A program made the translations under genes and the position numbers. The notes beneath the pieces are model-generated. The model had not been told where the DNA came from. It saw only the letters and a program-made list of their open reading frames with translations, and searched no databases. This document shows, piece by piece, positions 37,701 to 50,200 of a DNA stretch of 64,000 nucleotides; positions within the stretch are counted from its first letter, which is position 1; the number at the start of each line of letters is the position of its first letter. Source of the DNA: Archilochus colubris (Eukaryota; Chordata; Aves; Apodiformes; Trochilidae); NCBI GenBank assembly GCA_023079485.1, contig CM041085.1, forward strand, positions 27,389,121-27,453,120, read 5' to 3'.

Positions 37701-38767
37701 GCAGTGTCAGTGCAGCCTTGCTCTCCCTATGCTTATTCAGCCATACACTATGTTAACAGGGATCTTGGTGTTGTGTGGCTGGTACATGGAGGTATTTACA
37801 TTGTTGATATATCAACTGATAATTACCTCCATTCTCTTCCTCTTCTACATTGTGATTCATGCTCCATGCTAATTAAATGGCACATGACAAATGCATTGTT
37901 ATTAACAGCAGCTGAAGAGCTGGTAATCTTGCAGCAGCTTGAGCAGAGGAACTGTGTGGTGCTTTAGCATCCTCCAGGTGCTGAGACAGGGCTGATGAAG
38001 GATGCTGAACCAAGGCAAGGCCAGCAGAGAAAGCACAAACACCCCTTGCCAAGTGCCCATAATCTCACACCCTCAGTAGTGAAAGATTGCTGTGTTCTAT
38101 GCACACAGACTACTGAAGGTAATACCAAATCCTCACCTAGCTGCTTGCAATGTGCCAGACCTGCTAAGCAAGGGTAGCCTGGCTGGGACCATTTCCTCTC
38201 ACACAAATGGCACTCATGGAGACCCTCTGTGTGTGCTGAGTACTTTACTTTGTACCAGGATCCTCTCCCACACCTATCACTTTTAGTTCAGAGATGGTAC
38301 CAATACAACCTTACTTTGTAGCCTTAGACTAACACCCTCCCATCCTCAGCTTTCCTTTCTGGCTCTCAGTCACTGTGGTCAAACAGCAGCCATGAGTTTA
38401 AATTCGTGCATATAGTATAAAGCTATTCTTTCCAGAGGGCAAGTGATCAACAGACTTTTAAAATCCTATGTAGTTACTGCTTTTTTCTATGCAACTTCTT
38501 TTTGTCTCTATAAAAAAGATTGTTGTCAGACAACATGGCAATAAAGAAGGAATGATGATTTGTAATGATTTGGTGGAAGAATTCTTTTAGAACAAGAAGT
38601 AGTTGATGCATTTTTACAGCAAAAGCCTACATTTTTCAACCTGTTATCATTGGTTTATTTATTCAGAGCAATTCATGTAGAAAACCACCCCCCAGCACTG
38701 GGCAATCCAGGGCACAGCCATGCTGAAAGGCACAGCCCATAACTGCGAAGTAAGCTTATATTTTTTT
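31756..38767. other. Unassigned non-coding DNA
   Basis: No exon, RNA gene or mobile element was recognised. A 10-bp hairpin lies at 32232-32255. Open frames such as 36992-37441 (149 codons) have no recognisable domain and no convincing exon context. T-rich runs occur near 34130-34160. Confidence 0.55.
32232..32255. repeat. 10-bp perfect inverted repeat with 4-base loop
   Basis: TTCCATTATA (32232-32241) and TATAATGGAA (32246-32255) are exact reverse complements separated by AAAG. No T-run or gene end follows, so it is not called a terminator. Confidence 0.85.
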
Positions 38768-38866
38768 AAAAACCCACAACAACACCAAACCAAAACAAAC
38801 AAAAAAACCCCCCACAAAAACAACCCAAAAAACAAAGAAAGAAATAAAAAAACAAACAACAAAAGA
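38768..38866. repeat. CAAA-rich low-complexity tract
   Basis: About 100 bases contain almost only A and C on the plus strand, with CAAA, ACAAC and CCAAA words, short C-runs and a few G and T residues near the right end. No retrotransposed gene lies directly to its left, so it does not look like a poly(A) tail. Confidence 0.85.
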
Positions 38867-39434
38867 GATTTGACCAAAAGACCTTCAGGGATTTTACACC
38901 CTTAAAGCTTTCTGGGAACACAGGCTCAGGCTTCTCAGAGGCTTCTGCTCCTGAAACTCTGGTGCTTGTGCAGCATGTGGTGGTGACCCAGCATCTGAAG
39001 AGTGTCTCTGGCAAAGGAGGTTAAAGCTTGGAAAAGCAAAAAGATTTTGATGGGTTACTTAACTAGGAGAAGCTAGAAATTTTGGTTTTGTTGCTGACAA
39101 AAATATAAAGGCACTCCAGTTAGATTTATAGGATTGTTTCATGAGTCAGGTAAGTGAGAGAAGGACAAGTTCTTCCTTTCAGTCTGTCTTAAACTGCTGC
39201 TGGTTCATATGAACATTTTTGCACTCAGACCTTTTGCATAAGCTACTTGCTAATGTTGTTTTTCCCTCTGTATGAATACTTATGTGGGATGTTTCCATGT
39301 TTGTTGCTCACGTGAACTTCAAACAGCAGCCTGGTTTCCCAGCAGAAATTGAGAGAATAACCCCAAAGGCAACACTTTTGCACTTAAACCCATAGAGAGT
39401 GTAAGTACCACAGCTTACTCTTTGCTACAGCAAA

Positions 39435-39459
39435 CCATTCCATTCCATCCCATCCCATC
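39435..39459. repeat. CCATT/CCATC pentanucleotide microsatellite
   Basis: Five pentamers read CCATT, CCATT, CCATC, CCATC, CCATC. The array is short and impure. Confidence 0.8.
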
Positions 39460-42400
39460 AAAGGATCTCTTTCACCAGGCCATGTTACAACCCTGGAGGA
39501 CATTTTCTAAACCTGTCATCTAAACAAATGTAACAGAGACTGACAGTAAGAGAGAAGAAGACATAGGTATCAGCAGCACACTCCACAGCTTCACTCTCAG
39601 TCCTGTTGCACTGTGCCCCCCCCCAGCTCCCCATGCCCACTGAAAGTGATGGTATTCATCAATACAGGAGTATTCATCCAGCTGCCTGCCCTACCCTGCC
39701 ATAGGCTCAGAATTCACCTCCTAGCAAGGGAAAGCTATTGGGGTTCTTCAGGAATTTCCAGGAATAGCCCAAGTGCCAGAGCCAGCTCCCACAGCAATCA
39801 CCCCTCTCATGCCTTCCCTTCTGCAAAAGCTGTCCCAGCAGCCCACCAGCACATACGCCCAACAAGGAGGAGACCATACAAAGGGAAGTATTGCAGGAGA
39901 GATGGAACACAAACCCAGGGTCAGCATGGCTGGATGCTGTCACATTCTACAAAGGGACTTGTCAATGAGGCTGGGCACTGCCCAAAGTGCATGGGTGTGA
40001 TCTGTTCACCCACTCTGATGAGCCCTGAGCCTTGTTCATTCCCACAGGGAGCTATACCAAAAACCCAGCCAGCCCTTGGCTCCATGCAAGGCAGGGTGCA
40101 TCCTTGTCCAAGGCTGTGGCAAGAAATGTGAGTCCTGGGGATGCATTTGACCACTACTGTGGGATCCAGGGGGGTCCAACACAGTTGGCACATCTGTCAG
40201 GCAGGCCTGAGCCAAGCCTGGGCAGCTGGATGTCTTTGCTTCAGAGTCTGGGAACTGGGCACTGAGTTACACACACCCAAGCTCATGTGCTAGAGTCACA
40301 CAGGGTAGGATAGGTCCTGGCCTTGTGCCACACCACAGTTGCATGGCTAGGCAGCTCCTGTCCTCAGACACATTAGTTGTCTACCCCTCATATCACCAGG
40401 TCTAATCAACTGTGCATAACTTGCATTTCCTGCAGATGGGCAAGGTCTGCCATATCCAGCCCCATGCACTAACCCCTGCACCACATCTGAGGTCAGGCTC
40501 CTTTCAGCACTGTCAGACATCACCCTTGTGCTGGGCTGTTGGCTCTGCTGCATGATCAGCACGGACTGATCAAGTCACTGGGGCTCAAAGCATGCAGCTG
40601 GAGCTCTGCTGAAGCTATGTAAGTACAGATGGTCCAGGGCTGAGTCCATGACCCTCCAGCTGTAAAATCAGCCTTCCATCATGAGTCATCTGATTAGCTA
40701 GTACCAGGAAAAGAGCTGGACCAGAGATGACACCACTGCCAAGGACACAGAGATCAATGTTTTGAGACACTCTGCATCTGCACCATGCATGCATATCTGA
40801 AGTCAGCTATTGTTTCCACAGAAAAGAAGCCATGATTCTGCTAGTAATCTTGCAGCATCTTTCCACTATTCCCCCGAATCTACTCAGAAGCATGAGCACA
40901 AAGTCTTGTAAAGTCTGCACCTCAAGGCAGCAGAGACAACTGAGATGCCCCTCAGGTCTGAGGCAGAGGAGGGCAGCACAGATGTGGCAGAGGTGGCCTG
41001 GACCCATCCACAGAGGGGCTGAGCAAGTACCCCAGCAGCAAGTGATGCCCAGCCCCAGCTCCTGAGCCAGCTGGTTATGCTAACTTTGGGAACTGGGGCT
41101 GCAGCTGATGCTGCAGGACCTGCTGTAGGGGAGACAATGTCAGCATGCAGAACACTTACAGTCTTTGACAGACCTTTGAACAGGAGGTCAGTCATCATGC
41201 AACTGGCAACAGTATTAATTTGTCTAGCAAAATGACATTTTTGTTACCATTACCCCATGACTCAGCACTCAGCGTTTTTTATTTACTGCCATTACAAATG
41301 AGCCAACACAAAAGGGAGGGAGACAGATGCAAGTTCTTCAATAGGGACGATGGCAGAAGAATGCTGAAGAGCTGGTACTGCTGGCGCATCACAAGAGCCC
41401 TGTGACAGCTGGGAGAGGAATGAGTACAAACGATGAGTAGCCAAGCAGTGAACATTCATCATGCGTGTGAGGGAAATCTCTCTGAGGCTGCCAGCACAAA
41501 ATGCATCAGTGCTTAACACACAGAGCTAAATCTTGCACCCACTTAAGCCAGAGCGAAGGCTCCCATGGACCAGGACATGTTCCTTAATGCTTTCTGTAGG
41601 TAAGAGCCAGGATCCTCATAGAAGTTGTTTGTTTTCTTACATCTTGAGAAATCAAAACTCCTTTGCTAAGAAAATAAAATATTATAAATTTCAGCAAGAT
41701 GTTAAAGTGGGTACCTGATGAATACCACACTGGTGAGGTCAGGCAGTATTTTACATGATTGAAATGGCACTTCCCATGTCACATAAGGGAAAGCAGAGGT
41801 AACCAGGTCTCACACCCAGGATCAGAGCTGCTAAGCATCCCTCAAGGCCAGGCACTGGGTGAAGCAGGCAGCACACTTGCTCACCCCAAGCAGAGGAGGA
41901 ATGGGATTATAGCTGTCATCATATAGTACAAAAGAGTAGCAGGAATCTTTCCAACTAGACTGTGTTGTTTCAGGTTTGGTCAGGAGCAAGAAGAGGGTTA
42001 GGGGTCAGTTTTATTCCAACAAGCCTGCCCTCACCTCGGTGCTTTTGCCAGTAATGGTGTTGCTGAAAAGATCCCTTGGTCTTAAGTTTCAAAACATGAG
42101 CTCATCAGAGAGACTGTGTTATGGCTCTGGCCAGTATTCAGAGTCCAGTTATTAACTAAAATTAATATAGTTCAGCATTAGACTATAGCTCAACCGAGCT
42201 AGTAAGCAGGAAAGTTTTGTGCTCCAGCAGGATGTGAAGAAAGGGAAGCAGAGTAACTCCTATTTTCTTTCTGTATATTAAGAAAAGGTCAAATTCTGAC
42301 TCTTTCTATGTTGATTTAGACCCAACTTCACTGTCAGTAAGGGAAGCTGTCCTTTAGAAACCAACTAGCACAATGAAAGTATAAAGAGGCCTAGAGGGGA

Positions 42401-43014
42401 AAATACCATCTAAACACATCTGGAAAGGCACCTTCAGAGAGTCCTGGCTGCAAAATGCATTAGCATGAACATAATTGGGTCCATCCAAGTTAAGCAAAAC
42501 CTCCCCCAGTGAAAGATGGGGCTAGGAGATGCTGCAGCTCAAGGTTCCCCAGGTCCCTGGAGCCCCAGCAGAGTGGCAGATTGGGAGTAGAGGAGCAGCA
42601 GCTCCTGGCATCATGGTCCCCATGCCCTGCCAGCGTGTCCTGCAAAAGAAACTGTTGCTGTTTCCCTCATGGCAGCACCCAGTTTGCAGAATAAATCACC
42701 AAAAGACACCACGGGGCCAAATTAAAGACTGAGAACTATTTCTCCACACAGCCAAGGATCAGCAAATATACAGCACAAGCCTATTAATAACTTTATTCCA
42801 TGGCTAGATACAGGTTTCTCAAGACCAAGTGCAATAAGGACCCATTAAATCAATCACAATCAAAGTCTAGTCTGCCTTCAAGTGAGTTCCAGTTAGGATG
42901 CAGTAACATTATTAAAGGGCTCAGACAGGCAAACTGAAGAGAAACATTTCCCAGAGGCCTGATGTTCATCATCCTCAGAAATAAAAACCTCCACAAATTC
43001 AGAACTCTCATTTA

Positions 43015-43118
43015 AAACTAAACAAAACAAACTCAACCACACAAAAAACACAACCAAAAGAAACCCAATCAACAAACAAACAACAAAAAAAAAACCCTCA
43101 AAAAAAATATAATCAAAT
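43015..43118. repeat. CAAA-rich low-complexity tract
   Basis: A second A/C-dominated tract, similar in composition to that at 38768-38866. It includes CAACAAACAAACAACAAAAA-like sequence and ends in an A-run. Confidence 0.85.
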
Positions 43119-43586
43119 TAAAAGACTTGCTAACGTTGTCATTATTGAGTTTTTCCTGTTTTGAGATTTTTTTTCCTTTCCAATTGCCACCAAGCTGAAA
43201 TGGTAAAATCATGAAGCAGCACCTTCTTCACATCTGAATACACACACCTGATCTAAAGGCTTGGTAAAGAAAAGGACCAGATGACAGGAAAACATTAATT
43301 GCAGCTTTGTCAGTGTGTATTTCTAGTAAGGGAACACAGAGAGAAAGCCTACTTGAACATTCAAAGAATCAGGAGCTAGTCTAAAACAGTGATGAGCTCA
43401 GATTAAGGGGGCAGTTTAGAAAGTGGAATTCTGCAAATCAGTTTCAAAAATATGAGACTTGACCCATTTATCTGTTCACTGATCTGAGGGGTAACCACCT
43501 CAGTAACTCCTTATGGTCTCTGCTATACATTCAGAATGAACCAGAGGCAAAAGTAGTAGCTTCCTATACCTGGAAGGGGATTCTTT

Positions 43587-43703
43587 TTTTAGTATATATA
43601 CAATTAATTGCTATATTAATTAATATAGTATTATAAATTATTTCTAACTGTATTTTAATATACTACTTCTTATTATTTTATGTGCATTTATATATATTAT
43701 ACA
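43587..43703. repeat. AT-only patch with 18-bp palindrome
   Basis: This is a strongly AT-rich stretch. CTATATTAATTAATATAG at 43611-43628 is identical to its reverse complement. TATATATAC-type words occur at both ends. It is an easily melted, cruciform-prone site. Confidence 0.8.
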
Positions 43704-44046
43704 CGTATCTATGAAATCTAAATGAGCTACTCATCAACAGCAATATTTGCCCAGCCTGAACATTTAACTTAGAACCTGAAAAAGCCATGTTCTTATATCC
43801 CATCAGAGACCTCATCAGACAGGAAAGGTAGGTGGGGGAAAATCTATCTCTGGGAAAGTACAGGAAGAAACCTCCATCATCTTCTATGCTGGAGGTCAGG
43901 TGAAACTCTGGCAACATTCAGGTATCTCACAGTTTTTCTTATTTTCCTCTGACAAACTCTAGCTTGTATATATCACCTCTGAACCAAGGTTGCTACAGTT
44001 TATACTCATGCAAAATAGGTATTTTTCAATTTAGTGGAAGAGCCAG

Positions 44047-44081
44047 AAAAAAAAAAAAAAACCAACAAAACAACAAACAAC
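44047..44081. repeat. Poly(A) run followed by CAAA words
   Basis: A run of fifteen A residues continues into ACCAACAAAACAACAAACAA. It lies about 320 bases left of a T/G-rich tract with complementary composition. Confidence 0.85.
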
Positions 44082-44404
44082 CTAAAGGAAAGACCCAAAC
44101 TTACATCATTCCTGACCTAAAATATCATTGCTCTAAGCAACTCCCACCCACCCTCACACTTACTTAGCTTCAAGTTCAGCAATTGCTTTTTTCATTCCTC
44201 TCCTTCCCTATGAGCCACATTTTTTTTTACATTTCTAATTGCAATTACTTCAACTCTTGAACAAAAGCCACTGAGAAACAAGAGTTTTGCTTAAAAATTG
44301 AAAATAAAGTGCTCAAAATTACCCAATAGAAACTTGACTCAAGCAGTGGGCCACATCTGACTAGCAAAGTCATCTGGCTGACTCAAAATTGCTGCTTTTT
44401 CACC

Positions 44405-44516
44405 TTTTTTTTTTTTGGTTGGTTTTTTGTTTTGCTTTTTGTTTTGGCTTTTTTTGTTTGTTTGTTTGGTTGGTTTTTTGTTTGTTTGTTTGTTTGTTTT
44501 TTGTTTGTTTGTTTTT
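44405..44516. repeat. (TTTG)n microsatellite
   Basis: A run of twelve T residues leads into about 100 bases of T-rich sequence with GTTT/GGTT units, including five or more consecutive TTTG repeats. It is the complement in composition of the CAAA tracts at 38.8, 43.1 and 44.05 kb. Confidence 0.9.
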
Positions 44517-47500
44517 CATTTTTGCCTTTGGGATTTATTTTTTTTCCTAATAAATAACTGGTCACACAAAACCATCACCGAGTCATATTTCAGTCCCCAT
44601 CCCTGGGATGCCAGCAACAGCCATCTTAAGCAAAGTAGCTCATCACTCTACATGTATTTCCATATGAAAACCCAGACACTGCAAACCCCATCCTGCTTCA
44701 CTCACTTACTGCTGAAACCTTTATGACACAATATGTGTCAGAGTAAATGCCCCCATTCTTGACTACATAATTTTTGTTTGAATTGCATTGGAAGCAGAGC
44801 CAGTGAATGGTGATTGTTTTGAACAGACACCATGGCAGGCACGGAGCCCACTGCTCTTGCAAATAAACACACTGGGACTTGGCTGTGAAAGCAATCACCT
44901 CCTCCCCAGGCTCACCTGGCCTCAGCCAGCCCATTCTGCCTACAGGCAAAACACATCTACAGGCTGAAACTGGAAGGAGGAGAAACATTTCTTCCAGTCT
45001 GAGCCATGAACTGCAAATAAAAGGAGGACAGAGATGACTCCACCTGACATCTTTAACACCTACCCCACCTCCTTATTCCAGCTTTTTAAAACCTCAGCTC
45101 TGTTGAAATGGCAGGACTGGGTGGTGACCATCAGGAAGCAATAGAAAGAGCAAGAAAATAAATTTCAAGAGGTTTGGGTCTGCTTTCCAACTGCAGCCTT
45201 AGCTGCTGTGTGACTATGGAGAAAGCTGACTCCCTCCCCTCCACACTTCACCCTCTCCATCTCCCTAGTGGGACAGAAATTACTTTCCACCTCTTAGGGG
45301 TCTTCCTTCACAATTCATGCTCATCTTAAGAAAAAAGCATAAAACTGAAAACTGAAATATTTTTTTTGTAGAAAAGAAATTTCATATTAAATACTATTGT
45401 TTCCAATTGGCTTTAGCAATTAACTTGCACCTGCACCTTGGTCCTGTGTGGAGATACAAAGAAGGCTTATGCAAAGGTGGTTCTGGTTGTCTTGGGGAGG
45501 CTTAAATGTTCTGTTGGGTTTTTGAAGCACTGTAGATATCACTGAAGCTATGTAGGAGCCCAGACACAAGGCCAAACATCACTGTGCTGCTTCTGCAGTT
45601 CTCTATAATCCCAATCCTAAATGTTAAACCAAAATGGAAAATTGGTCTACAAGTTCTCACACTGGGCTGCAGGAAACACCTACAACAGCATCTACAACAC
45701 TGTTGTCAGAAGCTTGTGTAACAATTGTAGGACCTGCTAATTTCATGCCTCACTTTCCAGTTCCACAGGCCAAACGTGCCATGGGTGCCCATCATGGCAG
45801 CAGCTTGTTTATCCCACAGCTGCCCAGATAATGTCTAAGGTGGGTGCTGATTTACCTCAGCAGAGCATCTGACTCCATTGCACAAGACTGAAAAAAAGAA
45901 ATAGTGTGGACTAAACTATCACTGATTTATCTCCATTGAAAACAAAAGGCAGCAAATGAATTTGGCAACAAAAAGCAGATGAAGGAGATATGAATGCCAT
46001 GGCAGACAGCACAGGCTCATGTACTTTGTCTGAGAGCTCTTGTGTTTATGGCTTTAAAATGCATGCCAAATTCTTTCTCTAGAAGTACAAATATTTAACA
46101 AAAAATATGACCTAAAGCATAAAACTGTATTTGCAGGCACAAGGTCATAAGTGTTCTGTGCACAAAAGTATTTTTGAGCATCATTATATATGGGATTACC
46201 ATACTTCCCATGAATAGCAAGTCTGGCAATTACACCTTTTATGCCTTGCTCCAGGCACCAGGTGTGGTTTCTGTTGGAGATGAAATATCATATGGGCACA
46301 TCACAGCTCCAACATCTGGTAAGCTGTGATACAAAATGAAGATGACAGGCTGGTTGCTTCTCCTTCACATGTAGTCTGTAGACAGCTCTCCAGGAGCTGG
46401 CATCTATGACAGCTGTTTTCTCCTGTAGTATTTTGCTTGGAGGAGAAGGGGTGGTGTTTCTCCTAAAATGAAGCTGTGATCCTCAAACACACCAAACAGC
46501 ACTGTTGTAGTACAGTCACTTTCTACCCAAGGTCATGGATGTTCTGCTACTTCTACAGTAGAAGTCAAAATTAATTCAGTCAAGTCAAAGCAACCTCCAG
46601 TCATCTAAACCACAGTACTGTTTTGAAGAGAAGTGCATGAAGGATGGATTTGGTTTGAACTCCCAAGCCCTGACATATACCTCCACCTCAGCAAACCATT
46701 TGTTTCAACTTCTTTATTATTTCTTCTTACTGGAGAGCATTGTTCTCTTCCTGACCAGCCTCACATAGCAGCAGTTTGTCACTCCCAGGTGCTCCCACTG
46801 TGTGCTTCCAGAGGTGCTCTGGAGATGCAATGCTGGAAGGATGCAAATGGCCAAAAGAGGAGTTCACTCAAAAAGCCCTCACTGCAAGGGCTTGAAAAGA
46901 CCTCTGGAGATGATGATGGACAGTTGGTGGGGAGGGGCAATATTTATGCAGCCAGGAAAGCAGTTTGAAGCAGAAAGGGCTAGTGCATACAGTGACCCAC
47001 TGCTAGGGCATCAATCATACTTTTGCAATAGAGACACCCTTTCCCAAATCACTGCCACATGCCCAACTTACCAAAACTGCCCCAGGAGCTGCTTTCCCAG
47101 TTATCAGCAACAGCTAATGAGGATTTATCCTCTATTTGGCACCTTCCTTAAGAAAATATTTAAGGCAACCAAGAACATGGCCTTAACACACACAACTCTA
47201 CAGCTCCTAGGTCTGCTCTGGTCTCACCAAATTCTTCTTGCCAGCATTTGCAGAGAGGCAGAAGGGTCCAAAGCAGCTAGGGCTGGGGCAAGTTACAGAC
47301 AGCAGCATTCAGAAGGATATGTCAGCAGAAGAGCCCATGAACAGGCTGGGTTAAAATTGCAGCAGTGGCTTGGAGAACTAAATAGCTGTAGTTAGGCAAA
47401 ATGTGTGTCACAAGCACAGTAGAAAGTTGGATGCATCTCTGTTCACCTTCAGACTCTCACACTCTGCTCTGCTCAGTGGTTGCCAGCATTTGCAATGGAT

Positions 47501-48325
47501 CAGTTCCCTTTCATGGGGGAAATTCTGAGGAGCACCAAGTCTCCAAGACTGTGAGGTAGAGCCATAACTGGAAAGGGACTCACAAATGACACAGAGGCCC
47601 AAGGACCTGGCCCTCACCTGGTGACCCAAGTGTGCAGTGACAAATTTCCTCCTACCTTCGTGGAGACCTCTGCTCCTCATGGCTGCACTTGATATACAGA
47701 GAGATCCTCTTTCTGAAACCATCCACAGAGGACTGGAGCAATGACTGGCTAAGAGATGTATTTGCTCTTAGACAGTTTTGAGGGCCAACCAAAGAATATG
47801 TCAGGCCACTCAGTTTTTTTAATAAGACTGTCTTCACCTGGACCCACAAGTTTTCTCCCTTTTATACTTCTGATTCTCCCCCTACATGCCACTGGGAAAG
47901 GTGAATGAACAGCTGTGAGGTTCTGAGCTGCCAGCGAGGGTTAAACCACAGAAGCTTGTGAGCAAGAGTCACCCACAGACACGGAGAATGTTCATCCTCC
48001 CCCTCCATCAGGCTGCACACAACCTTAGTGTCAATCCCAGGATACAGGAAAGCCTCATTGGTCTGGCTGCTGTTGGAGCTGCTTCCAATGTTTTTTGGGT
48101 GAGCTGACACATTTATATCACCCAGTATGGAAGTGAATATTTACCATTGCTGTGAGTTCAGGGGATCTGAGGAAAGTGCCTATCAGTGTGCAAGGACAGC
48201 AAGCTGCAGATGACAGTGACTGCATAAGGACCCTTAGACCTTCCTGGCCACTGTGTCCTGCCTACATTTTGCCCTCACTCTGATCTCCAGGCTCTGCTCC
48301 AAAGAGATACCCAAAATTCACCAGA

Positions 48326-48428
48326 ACATGGTCCTAGGCAACCTGCTCTAAGTGAGACTGTGCTGAGCAGAAGTTGGACCAGGTGACCTCCCCAGGTCCA
48401 TTCCAACCTCCACCCTCCTGTGCTCTGC
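48326..48428 (+). mobile_element. CR1 LINE 3' end fragment, plus strand
   Basis: The sequence reads ACATGGTCCTAGGCAACCTG, then GGACCAGGTGACCTCCCCAG, then CCATTCCAACCTCCACCCTC, matching the CR1 tail on the plus strand. The terminal repeat is eroded (CCTGTGCTCTG in place of the usual ATTCTGTGATTCTG). About 100 bp remain and no coding part is present. Confidence 0.85.
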
Positions 48429-50200
48429 TTTCACTCACATTTCAACACAGCCCTGATGCCTGATGCAAAAGATGCTGGGATAAAGCACCATCCCAAACTC
48501 CTCCCTGAGGATTCATCACAAAACAACAGCTCCTCACTCCACAGTGTCCTATGGCAGACACAGTCAGTAGACAAAAGACGATTTTGTGGAAAACAACAAC
48601 TGTGGGTGTCCAGGAGTTACAGCAGGTCAGCCCAAGAAAACATAGTGGAACCTTCAACAACACAGTTGGAGAGCTCTGATCAGCCCATCCAGGCAGGAAG
48701 AGACAGGGTTTTGTTCTTCTCTCTTCAGGGAGTACCACTGATGAGGAACTGTTGGTGGCCGAGAAGAGAGAGCTATTGCTGGCACTTGCTATGGCCCAGC
48801 TCTTGTGTCTTGTCCCATGGGAATGCCCTGGGAGAGCTGTGCATGTGCAGAGATGCCAATGCTCCTGTGCCACACAGCAGATAGTATATGATCTTTCTCC
48901 ACAAGGAGAAACAATATTGTGGAGCAGGGGGTTATATCTGTAGCGTACACCTAAAGGCTCCTGCCAGGACCTGACTGCTGGCTACAAGATGCTTTCACAG
49001 CCAAAACCCATGAAATAAAAGACTCCCTTTGCAGTTCAATTTGATCACTGGATGCAAATGATTCAATTTCTTCAAGTTTTCCATGAAATTTTTCAACCTG
49101 AGAGTAGAAAAATCAAGTCTTTTTTGGCTTTCTTTTAATCAGTAATATACATTCACTTGAATTCATGTCAAGTCTCATGAAGGAGCAGGCAGCTGCAATG
49201 GCTGTTGCTAGCGCAGAACTTGCATGTTACTCCTCTCTCTACACACTTCCTGGTCCAGTTTTCCACACCCTTCAACTTTCTCTCCAGATTTCTGCAGAGG
49301 TCAGGGAAGGCAAATCCACTTCCTCAAAGAACCTCCCCACACACTGTCTCAGTCATCAAATTGCCTGGGGAAATAGTAAGCTGAGAAGTTTGGTATCTGC
49401 ATTGCAGAAGATAAGCACCTTGGCAAAGCAGGTCAAGCAATATCCAAGGACAAATCTCTGCTTCAAGGGAGGTGAACTCAGAGTTCAATGGGAGTGTAAG
49501 TGGCAAGGGAGTGGCTAGGGGAAAAAAAGCCCAAACACCACCATGAAGACACTGAAAGCAGAAATGAAGAAGCTAACTGTGGAAACTGAGAATTAGAACA
49601 ACACAAAAAGAAGCCTGAACCACGAATACAGGCAAAAAGATCCACACTTCAGCCAACCGACACACGTGCAGAGGACAAAACTGCACATGTTTGAAACAAA
49701 CCTCTTCCTTTACAACCACGATGACTTTTTGTTCACCTGAACAGAAACATCCTACTACACTCTGAACTTCTTGCGAAGCAACATGCCACTTCCTAACTTG
49801 CTCTTTGAGGCTCTTAGTCAAAGAGCTTTCTTTACTGGGTGTTATAGGGGTATTTTTGCCCTGTGATGTCCTGCCCCATTCACCTCACAATGCAGACTCA
49901 CTCAGTGCATGACTCTGACTCATCTCCAAAGCACCATTCAACAGGTGGTTCAAGACAAAAATAATGCATGTCCTGAAAGAGACATTTCTAACCACTCTCA
50001 CTGCACAGAGCATTCCAGAGCTGGGCTCTACTCATGACACTTGTAGGTTTGAGCCTCAAATGCTATAGCCCCTGACAGAGCTGCCTCAGTAAGCCTCAAG
50101 CTTTTTTTTTTTCATCTGAGATACTCAGTACATGGGACACCCATTTCTCCAAAAATACAGGGCATGAATTAACATCAACACAAAAAGCACAGGAGACATA
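48429..50200. other. Unassigned non-coding DNA
   Basis: No recognised exon or mobile element lies between two plus-strand CR1 copies. Overlapping frames on both strands at 48420-48884 (154 and 143 codons) show no recognised motifs. An eleven-T run lies at 50102-50112. Confidence 0.55.

Larger units (their letters stand above)
38867..48325. other. Unassigned non-coding DNA with A-rich/T-rich tracts
   Basis: No recognised CR1, exon or RNA gene. Sequence at 39.6-41.2 kb is GC-richer and carries the longest chance-looking frame here (39613-40131, 172 codons, low-complexity and no domain). Frames at 46633-47395 are likewise unrecognised. Simple repeats are listed separately. Confidence 0.55.

Noticed and set aside
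39613..40131. 172-codon plus-strand open frame
   Set aside because: Low-complexity composition rich in Pro, Ser and His, no recognisable domain, overlapping frames on the other strand and a GC-richer background that lengthens chance frames.
46802..47395. 197-codon plus-strand open frame
   Set aside because: It overlaps another frame, has no recognised motif and no convincing exon or promoter context; chance is the simpler explanation.
48420..48884. Overlapping 154- and 143-codon frames on opposite strands
   Set aside because: Mutual overlap on both strands and absence of family motifs point to base composition, not a gene.
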